This document shows, in pieces, positions 1 through 4,235 of a stretch of DNA of 5,024 nucleotides. This stretch comes from an uncultured Hungatella sp. GTDB taxonomy: Bacteria > Bacillota > Clostridia > Lachnospirales > Lachnospiraceae. Position 1 is the stretch's first letter; every line of letters begins with the position of its first letter. The translations under genes and the position numbers were made by a program. Under the pieces are notes generated by a model. The model worked only from the letters and a program-made list of their open reading frames with translations. It made no database searches and was not told where the DNA came from. The stretch lies in NCBI GenBank assembly GCA_959018155.1, contig CAUEKH010000235.1:1-5024 (forward strand). The letters run 5' to 3'.

Positions 1-2
1 GA

Positions 3-1133
3 AACAGCAGAAAAGTGATTTTCATTATCATCTATTTAGTCTTTGTCCTTTTCTCAACGATGCACGCCTGCGGTCTGCGCGCCACAGCTCAGCTGATGAC
101 AGACGACTCAAAACAGCGGGTTACATACGGTTTGATAAATGGAATTTTTCTGACAGTTTTATACAGTTCGGTGCCGATTCTCGTATTCTCGCGTATTATG
201 CCGATGACGAAAGGATTTACTATCGAATTTTTCAAAAAATTACTGTCGGTGATTTCGATCATTTCTCTGCTCTGTACGGTAACCGCCCTGATTGCATTTC
301 ATGGGAAAGATGTGAAAAGAGAGGAAGAGGGAGGCAAAAAAGAGAAATTTAATTTCAGAGATGCCCTGGCTCTGCTCAAAAATAACCGTCCAATGCAGAT
401 GCTCGTACTGTCCGCAGGAACCGACAAACTGGCGACCACCCTGCAGAGCAATGCAACCGTTGTCGTCATTATGTTTGCAATCGTTGCTGGAAATTCAAAA
501 CTGAGTTCAGCCGCCAACTCCTATACCATGATCCCCTCGATTCTTATGATTTTACTGGGATTAGGGGCTGTGGGAAGAAAATTCGGGGCCAAACGTTCTC
601 TGTGGTTTTCCAGCTGGGGAGGAATCATCGTCAGTACCTTAAGCATCCTTCTTTGGCTGGTTGGAGATCCGCGGACACTTAATTTCCCCGGTTATGAAGG
701 CTTTGCCGGCTGGTCCTTTTTTACCATCGGATATCTGGTGCTCTGGTGTGTGATGAAAGGTCTGAGTCTGGTGGGTTCCAATTCCTTAAATCCGATGCTG
801 GCTGACGTGATTGACTATGAATATTACCGTAGCGGGAAATACTGTCCCGGAACGATCGGCGCTGTTTTCAACCTGGCGGATAAAGTTATTTCATCAATCG
901 GGCCGACAATCGTGGCAATTTTATGCGCCATGATTGGATTTAAGGAGGCGCTTCCAACGGTTGACACTCCGTATTCCAATTCTCTATTTGCAATCGGTGT
1001 GATCGGAATGTACGGCCTGTCCCTGATTGGACTGATTGTAAATGTGATTTGCCTGAAATTCTACGACCTTACGCCTGAAAGAATGAATGAAATTCATGAG
1101 GAACTGGCAAAAAGGAAAGAGACGGCAGTTTAG
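3..1133 (+). CDS. GPH-family sugar:cation symporter, 5'-truncated by window
   Basis: This is the C-terminal 376 residues of a membrane symporter of the glycoside-pentoside-hexuronide:cation (MelB-like) family within the MFS fold, which imports sugars or glycosides with a cation. The frame is open to the left edge, so the GTG at 15 is probably internal; family members run about 450-500 aa, so roughly 80-120 N-terminal residues are missing. Seen in the sequence: several hydrophobic segments, a charged central loop (about nt 300-350, rich in Lys and Glu) between the two six-helix halves, and the family-typical late motif ADVIDYEYY (nt 801-827) followed by SGKY and F-N-x-x-D-K. The C-terminus is a charged tail ending at TAG (1131-1133). 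A hairpin terminator follows 28 bp downstream. The sugar cannot be read from the sequence, and no catabolic neighbour is visible. The family call is firm; substrate unknown. Confidence 0.88.
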   Translation, partial: NSRKVIFIIIYLVFVLFSTMHACGLRATAQLMTDDSKQRVTYGLINGIFLTVLYSSVPILVFSRIMPMTKGFTIEFFKKLLSVISIISLLCTVTALIAFHGKDVKREEEGGKKEKFNFRDALALLKNNRPMQMLVLSAGTDKLATTLQSNATVVVIMFAIVAGNSKLSSAANSYTMIPSILMILLGLGAVGRKFGAKRSLWFSSWGGIIVSTLSILLWLVGDPRTLNFPGYEGFAGWSFFTIGYLVLWCVMKGLSLVGSNSLNPMLADVIDYEYYRSGKYCPGTIGAVFNLADKVISSIGPTIVAILCAMIGFKEALPTVDTPYSNSLFAIGVIGMYGLSLIGLIVNVICLKFYDLTPERMNEIHEELAKRKETAV

Positions 1134-1160
1134 TATTGATATTCATAGTAAAAAAATTAC

Positions 1161-1209
1161 AAAAAGAAGAACACTTCCAGGCTCTGTACCTGAAAGTGTT
1201 CTTCTTTTT
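1161..1209. terminator. Bidirectional intrinsic terminator between convergent genes
   Basis: Arms 1161-1181 and 1189-1209 are complementary at 20 of 21 positions around a 7-nt loop. The plus strand ends in a CTTCTTTTT tract; the minus strand ends in TTTTT and then a further T7 run (plus-strand A7 at 1151-1157). It lies between the stop of the GPH gene (1133) and the stop of the minus-strand exporter (1247), so it can end both transcripts. Confidence 0.92.
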
Positions 1210-1246
1210 ATAACTGTTTCACAGCCCTTTCTTCTTTCCCACGTAG

Positions 1247-2473
1247 CTAACTTAATCCGCTTTTCCCTTCCCGAAATGCAGTCCGGTAAAATCCGTAAAT
1301 AACACACAGGACGAGGATTCCATTGACGATTAAGAGCGTCTGGATCCTCACCTGATCCGCCAGCGGGCCAAAGAACATCATGCCAAGCGGCAGCGCGCAG
1401 GAGGTGGAAATCTGCATAAAACTGAAAATTCTTCCCTGAATACCCGGTTCCACGGATTCCTGGATGGTGACCGTTATGGGCGAACTGTAGCAGGGGGAAG
1501 TGACTCCCACCAGCATGTTGAAGAATAAGTAATGGGGAAACCAGGGCGCCAGCCCCATGCCTGCCATCAGCATCCCGTAGCAGGCGCCGGCGGCCATGGT
1601 GGTATCCAGCCGTCTCTTAAATCCGCCCCATGCCGTGATGAGAAGACCGCCCAGAATCATGCCGAGGCTGTAGGTCATCTCGCTGGCTGACAGCCGCCAG
1701 ACCTGGCTCCCGAAGGTTCGGCTGACCATGAGAGGCGTTAAAAAGGCCGATGGACTGATGAGAAACAGGATAGCCAGCTGGAACAGCAGGAGACTGCGGA
1801 TAAAGCGGTTATTCTTCAGGTAATAAAATCCTTCCCTGATCTGATGAAGGTACGTATTTTGAACCGCAGCCCTTTCACTTTCCGGCAGTTTCCTGATTCG
1901 AACGGTGGCGGTAATCCCCACCCCGATTATGGCTGTGGCGACGTCGATAAAAAGCGTGGCCTCCAGGGAACAGAAGGAGAGCAGAGCGCCGCTGACAGCC
2001 GGTGAAAGAAACATGATAACCGAAGAAAGCGTGCTGTTGATGCCATTGATGCGCATGAGGGATGGCTGGGGGACAATCTGAGGGATAACAGCATTGACAG
2101 CCGGCGTCTGGATTCCCGTCCCGACAGAGCGGATGATTAAAACCCCAAATAAGAGCCTGATATCGCGGTGGCCGCTTAAAAATGATACCGCCAGAAAAAG
2201 GGTAGACAGAGCAATGGCGCTGTCAGAGAGCATAATAAGCTTCTTTCGGCTGTACCGGTCGATCCAGACCCCGGAAAAGAGAGAGACGATGATCTGCGGG
2301 GCAAAGCCGCAGACTGTGGATAAGGTCACCATTTTCCCGGAGGAGGTCGTTAGAGTAATGTACCACACAATCGCGTACTGCACGAGAGAAGAGCCGAGCA
2401 GCGATACGGTCTGTGCGGTTAAGAATTTTGCGATATTATTTTTCCAGGTATAATTTATACTATTTTCTGACAT
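1247..2473 (-). CDS. MFS exporter, Mef (macrolide efflux)-like
   Basis: A complete 408-aa major facilitator exporter with about 12 hydrophobic segments, expected in the cytoplasmic membrane and driven by the proton gradient. The MFS loop 2-3 motif is clear at residues 68-78 (GVWIDRYSRKK). The segment at 115-128 (IRSVGTGIQTPAVN) and the following SPAVSGALL and VRIRKLP stretches closely resemble what I recall of Mef-type macrolide efflux proteins. The length is also typical (about 405 aa). The ATG start (2473-2471) has GAGGA 6 nt upstream (2484-2480). The stop is TAG at 1249-1247, followed by the shared hairpin terminator. Upstream lies a long leader with a leader-peptide ORF and an intrinsic terminator, which fits an inducible antibiotic exporter. 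The real substrate is unproven: related MFS proteins export macrolides, siderophores or other small molecules. No ABC-F partner (msrD-like) gene is seen in the window. Confidence 0.85.
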   Translation of the reverse strand: MSENSINYTWKNNIAKFLTAQTVSLLGSSLVQYAIVWYITLTTSSGKMVTLSTVCGFAPQIIVSLFSGVWIDRYSRKKLIMLSDSAIALSTLFLAVSFLSGHRDIRLLFGVLIIRSVGTGIQTPAVNAVIPQIVPQPSLMRINGINSTLSSVIMFLSPAVSGALLSFCSLEATLFIDVATAIIGVGITATVRIRKLPESERAAVQNTYLHQIREGFYYLKNNRFIRSLLLFQLAILFLISPSAFLTPLMVSRTFGSQVWRLSASEMTYSLGMILGGLLITAWGGFKRRLDTTMAAGACYGMLMAGMGLAPWFPHYLFFNMLVGVTSPCYSSPITVTIQESVEPGIQGRIFSFMQISTSCALPLGMMFFGPLADQVRIQTLLIVNGILVLCVIYGFYRTAFREGKSGLS

Positions 2474-2503
2474 GTGGATTCCTCATTTCTGTTTTGATTT
2501 GAT

Positions 2504-2624
2504 AAATGGCCGCGGCTGCCGGCAATATCGTGTGCTCTGTCTCCAGTCCGCGATTTACTGCGGACAACGATAACCTGTACGCTCCGCGCACAGGTCACCG
2601 TCTTCAACAAAAAATGGCCGCGGC
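2504..2624 (-). repeat. 13-bp direct repeat in the leader (terminator 3' arm copied near the RBS)
   Basis: The minus-strand sequence GCCGCGGCCATTT occurs at 2624-2612, as the 3' arm and first Ts of the main terminator, and again at 2516-2504, about 20 nt before the exporter ribosome binding site. The second copy could pair with the terminator 5' arm over about 9 bp. It may reflect an alternative fold or a duplication relic. Confidence 0.5.
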
Positions 2625-2644
2625 CAGAAACACTGACCACGGCC
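2609..2644 (-). terminator. Strong intrinsic terminator inside the exporter leader (attenuator)
   Basis: On the minus strand, arms GGCCGTGGTCAG (2644-2633) and CTGGCCGCGGCC (2627-2616) form 12 bp including two G-U wobbles, with a 5-nt loop. An A and six T (2614-2609) follow. It is correctly oriented to stop transcription from the 2898-2926 promoter 135 nt before the exporter start. It may also end transcripts that read out of the upstream CHR operon. Confidence 0.85.
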
Positions 2645-2702
2645 TTACCTTTTACAACCATTTGATCCATTTTCAGGAATCAGGTTATCACGGGAAATGG
2701 CA

Positions 2703-2732
2703 CAAAAACAAAGCGCATCAAATACGCGCGTT
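2703..2732 (-). terminator. Weak terminator-like hairpin upstream of the main attenuator
   Basis: On the minus strand GCGCGT (2729-2724) pairs with ATGCGC (2718-2713), including one G-U pair, around the loop ATTTG. After one C/T mismatch, two more A-T pairs can extend it. TTTGTTTTTG follows. The stem is short, so it may be a pause site or a weak first terminator. Confidence 0.4.
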
Positions 2733-2780
2733 CCGTTCCGTCTCCCAGTGATGAAAGAGCGGCTTCCGCTCCCGGTTTAG

Positions 2781-2819
2781 GCTCCGTACAGTGTCTCACT
2801 GGCAACAGTTGTACAGAGC
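2781..2819 (-). promoter_or_regulatory. Leader hairpin overlapping the end of the leader ORF
   Basis: On the minus strand GCTCTGTACA (2819-2810, codons 14-17 of the leader ORF) pairs with TGTACGGAGC (2790-2781): 10 bp with one G-U wobble. A small ACTG/CAGT hairpin (2809-2806 with 2801-2798) sits inside and contains the end of the ORF. The 3' arm region CACTGTACGG (2793-2784) can alternatively pair with CCGTG-gt-CAGTG (2642-2631), which includes most of the 5' arm of the main terminator. It therefore behaves like a switch element: formed, it leaves the terminator free; blocked, it releases an antiterminator strand. Confidence 0.6.
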
Positions 2820-2858
2820 TTCTCTTCTTCTTATTTTATCTGTCAGGGTTCCCGTCAT
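2796..2858 (-). CDS. Leader peptide, 20 aa, upstream of the MFS exporter
   Basis: A 20-codon ORF reading MTGTLTDKIRRREALYNCCQ and ending in TGA (2798-2796). It starts at ATG 2858-2856 with a very good ribosome binding site, GAGGTG (2870-2865), 6 nt upstream, stronger than that of many full genes. It lies about 32 nt after the predicted transcription start and 150 nt before the main terminator. Residues 10-12 are Arg-Arg-Arg, which fits the [Arg/Lys]-X-[Arg/Lys] pattern known to stall macrolide-bound ribosomes in leaders such as that of ermD. A ribosome stalled with these codons in the P site would cover the next codons (Glu-Ala-Leu-Tyr), which form the 5' arm of the following hairpin. The peptide itself is probably not functional apart from its translation. 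The ORF is too short for statistical support, so the call rests on the ribosome binding site, its position and the fit to the hairpin. Confidence 0.7.
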   Translation of the reverse strand: MTGTLTDKIRRREALYNCCQ

Positions 2859-2897
2859 AAATTCCACCTCAATCTGACTTCTGTCATACTAAAAGGC

Positions 2898-2926
2898 ATT
2901 ATACCGTAACAGATGTTATTTGACAA
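2898..2926 (-). promoter_or_regulatory. Sigma-A-type promoter for the exporter leader
   Basis: On the minus strand TTGTCA (2926-2921) and a perfect TATAAT (2903-2898) are separated by exactly 17 bp. Transcription should start near 2891-2889. The -35 box begins 2 bp after the CHR gene stop codon (2931-2929). No other convincing promoter is seen closer to the exporter gene. Confidence 0.85.
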
Positions 2927-2928
2927 GC

Positions 2929-3504
2929 CTACATGATCACATTGGTGACGATATAATACAGAACCTCTGCCACACCGCAGAGCACCATCACCAGGATGGG
3001 GTTCATCTTCGCCTTCCGCAGCAGAACGATGGCGGCAATGAAATAGAGCACCATTCGGATAGATACATTTCCCGGTACAAAGGAAATCAGGCCGTTGATG
3101 AAGATGGCTGATATCAAAATGGTAAGTCCTGCCTTGGCAATCATGGCTACTACTGCAGGCCGCAGGGAGCCCAGCGTGCCCTGGAGAAGGGTTAAATTCC
3201 GATATTTCGTATAAATATATGCGAGGCCCGTGACGAAAACACAGGACGGGAGGATGCAGCCAAACGTTGCTACAATAGCCCCCGTAGGTCCCGCAATCTG
3301 CGTTCCGACGAAAGTGGCGGCATTGACTGCAATCGGTCCCGGGGTCATCTCAGCGATTGTCACCAGATCCGTAAATGCTTCCATGGTCAGCCAGTGGTTC
3401 AGTGTTACAACCTGCTCCTGAATTAAAGGCATGGCGGCATATCCTCCGCCGAAGCTGAAACAGCCAATCTGTAAAAAGCTTAAAAATAATTTTATATAGA
3501 TCAT
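2929..3504 (-). CDS. Short-chain CHR-domain transporter (chromate transporter family), second of pair
   Basis: A 191-aa membrane protein made of a single CHR domain, the family that includes the chromate exporter ChrA. Family marks seen: FGGGY at residues 18-22 and AEMTPGPIAVN at 51-61, followed by hydrophobic segments. Long ChrA proteins contain two such domains in about 400 aa; short ones of about 190 aa work as gene pairs (as with ywrA/ywrB of Bacillus subtilis), and this gene sits directly after another. Its ATG (3504-3502) overlaps the stop of the upstream gene by 4 nt (ATGA), with AGGAGG (3518-3513) 8 nt before the start, so the two are translationally coupled. The stop is TAG at 2931-2929, and the exporter promoter begins immediately afterwards without a terminator. 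Chromate is the family substrate, but in an anaerobic gut-type organism another oxyanion is equally possible. Confidence 0.88.
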   Translation of the reverse strand: MIYIKLFLSFLQIGCFSFGGGYAAMPLIQEQVVTLNHWLTMEAFTDLVTIAEMTPGPIAVNAATFVGTQIAGPTGAIVATFGCILPSCVFVTGLAYIYTKYRNLTLLQGTLGSLRPAVVAMIAKAGLTILISAIFINGLISFVPGNVSIRMVLYFIAAIVLLRKAKMNPILVMVLCGVAEVLYYIVTNVIM

Positions 3505-4085
3505 GATTTTGCCCTCCTCTTCTCCTCAATCATGGTGCGAAGAAGCCCGAATACAGCCACAGTGATGATGATGAGCACCACATTTACGCCAAGGAAATAG
3601 TTGACGCAAAAGCTGATTATCATGATAATGATATTGATGTAATCTTTTGATTTCACTACCGTGCTTCCCATGTCAAAGACAACGGAGGCGATAACGGCTG
3701 CGACACCGGCTTTCATGCCGCCAAGCATAGCCGCGATGTAAGGATTGGTCCGGAACGCATTGTAGAAGACGGAAACCAGAGAGAGGATGACCATGGGCGG
3801 GATAATGGCTCCCAGCACGGAGACCAGTACTCCGGGGATCCCGCATAACTTGTAGCCGACGACAATCGCCCCGTTTACGGCAATCGCGCCCGGCGAGGAC
3901 TGGGCGATGGCTACCAGATCCAGCATCTCTTCTTCATCGATCCAGTGGTAGTGATCCACAAACTTGTTTTTCAGCAGAGTGACAATGACGTACCCTCCAC
4001 CAAAGGTAAATGTACTTAAATATAGTGTTGCAAAAAATAGTGTTCTGAGAATATGTTTTTTATTCTCCGGTTTCGCTTCTTTCAT
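3501..4085 (-). CDS. Short-chain CHR-domain transporter (chromate transporter family), first of pair
   Basis: A 194-aa single CHR-domain membrane protein, the first gene of the pair. It has a Lys-rich N-terminus (residues 2-14), FGGGY at 28-32, the conserved AQSSPGAIAVN at 61-71, later hydrophobic segments, and a basic tail (EEKRRAKS). Compared with its partner, the family PGP is PGA here, a visible difference between the two halves. It probably forms a heteromeric transporter with the following gene, each supplying one half of a long ChrA; in studied short pairs both members are needed. The ATG start (4085-4083) has GGAGG 8 nt upstream (4098-4094). The gene is divergent from a LysR regulator 150 bp away, the likely regulator. 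Not a broken long ChrA: each gene has its own ribosome binding site and its own N-terminal CHR signature. Confidence 0.88.
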   Translation of the reverse strand: MKEAKPENKKHILRTLFFATLYLSTFTFGGGYVIVTLLKNKFVDHYHWIDEEEMLDLVAIAQSSPGAIAVNGAIVVGYKLCGIPGVLVSVLGAIIPPMVILSLVSVFYNAFRTNPYIAAMLGGMKAGVAAVIASVVFDMGSTVVKSKDYINIIIMIISFCVNYFLGVNVVLIIITVAVFGLLRTMIEEKRRAKS

Positions 4086-4108
4086 ATCGAATCCCTCCTG
4101 TCAGCAAC

Positions 4109-4137
4109 AGTATATTCCACCTTGATATATAAATCAA
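4109..4137 (-). promoter_or_regulatory. Candidate proximal promoter of the CHR pair
   Basis: On the minus strand TTGATT (4137-4132) and TATACT (4114-4109) are separated by 17 bp. The start point would lie near 4102, giving a leader of about 17 nt that includes the ribosome binding site. Its -35 box lies in a palindrome (4122-4137), so a repressor or activator bound there would affect it. Confidence 0.5.
4122..4137. promoter_or_regulatory. Candidate operator: imperfect palindrome
   Basis: TTGATATATAAATCAA is a 16-bp palindrome with one mismatched pair. It covers the -35 of the proximal CHR promoter and the -35 of the LysR promoter. LysR proteins bind AT-rich dyads between divergent genes, so this is a reasonable candidate site; no specific consensus is matched. 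Confidence 0.4.
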
Positions 4138-4150
4138 ATAGTATTATTAT
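4122..4150 (+). promoter_or_regulatory. Candidate promoter of the LysR gene
   Basis: TTGATA (4122-4127) and TATTAT (4145-4150) are separated by 17 bp on the plus strand, giving a leader of about 80 nt before the LysR start. It overlaps both candidate promoters of the CHR pair, an arrangement that would allow autorepression together with control of the divergent genes. Confidence 0.5.
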
Positions 4151-4167
4151 ATGATTATGTATAATAA
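4144..4167. promoter_or_regulatory. Candidate operator: perfect 8-bp inverted repeat
   Basis: TTATTATA (4144-4151) and TATAATAA (4160-4167) are exact inverted copies with an 8-bp spacer. A longer-range GATTAT/ATAATC pair (4153-4158 and 4178-4183) lies nearby. The repeat covers the -10 boxes of the LysR and distal CHR promoters. In such AT-rich DNA some dyads occur by chance. Confidence 0.4.
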
Positions 4168-4173
4168 AAACAA
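4146..4173 (-). promoter_or_regulatory. Candidate distal promoter of the CHR pair
   Basis: On the minus strand TTGTTT (4173-4168) and a perfect TATAAT (4151-4146) are 16 bp apart. Its -10 overlaps the -10 of the candidate LysR promoter on the other strand, so the two could not easily be used at the same time. The region is very AT-rich, so chance matches are likely; this and the proximal site are alternatives. Confidence 0.45.
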
Positions 4174-4235
4174 TATGATAATCGAAATGACAGAAATTGT
4201 TTGGAAGAAAGAATAAACAGTATGGCGGAGGATGT

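Larger units (their letters stand above)
2474..2890 (-). promoter_or_regulatory. Long 5' leader of the MFS exporter gene, probable transcription attenuator
   Basis: The predicted transcript starts near 2890 and runs about 415 nt before the exporter ATG. In order it holds a ribosome binding site and 20-codon ORF (2870-2796), a hairpin that includes the last codons of that ORF (2819-2781), small GC-rich hairpins (for example GAGCGG/CCGCTC at 2772-2758), a weak terminator-like hairpin (2729-2703), and a strong intrinsic terminator (2644-2609). A 135-nt tail then contains further stems, such as GTCCGC/GCGGAC at 2565-2546 and CCTGTGCGC/GCGTACAGG at 2593-2573. A terminator between promoter and start codon on the same strand implies that most transcripts stop early unless something prevents it. 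I recognise no metabolite riboswitch class. The structural parts are seen; the regulatory role is inferred. Confidence 0.72.

Noticed and set aside
15..17. GTG as the true start of the sugar symporter
   Set aside because: The frame is open upstream to the window edge, there is no ribosome binding site, and the family N-terminal helices would be missing, so the gene starts outside.
2094..2453. Plus-strand ORF of 119 codons antisense to the exporter
   Set aside because: It lies wholly inside a clear MFS gene, lacks a good start context, and shows no domain.
2455..2670. A 71-codon minus-strand ORF starting at 2670, across the terminator and into the exporter start
   Set aside because: It has no ribosome binding site, runs through the terminator hairpin and the exporter's own start, and its composition does not look like a protein family I know.
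2506..2751. Plus-strand ORF of 81 codons antisense to the leader
   Set aside because: It has no ribosome binding site or promoter, and its sequence is explained by the GC-rich hairpins of the minus-strand leader.
2474..2890. Known riboswitch or T-box in the exporter leader
   Set aside because: I saw no T-box TGGNACC-type element or recognisable metabolite riboswitch core, while a leader ORF with a strong ribosome binding site is present.
2920..3421. Plus-strand ORFs at 2920-3111 and 3230-3421
   Set aside because: They are antisense to the second CHR gene and His- or Thr-rich without domain character.
2929..4085. CHR pair as one long ChrA split by a frameshift
   Set aside because: Each gene has its own ribosome binding site, N-terminal CHR signature and full short-chain length. 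The 4-nt ATGA overlap is typical of coupled genes.
4232..4234. Alternative ATG four bases before the LysR start
   Set aside because: It is in another frame and gives a non-LysR peptide; the 4236 ATG gives the canonical N-terminus.
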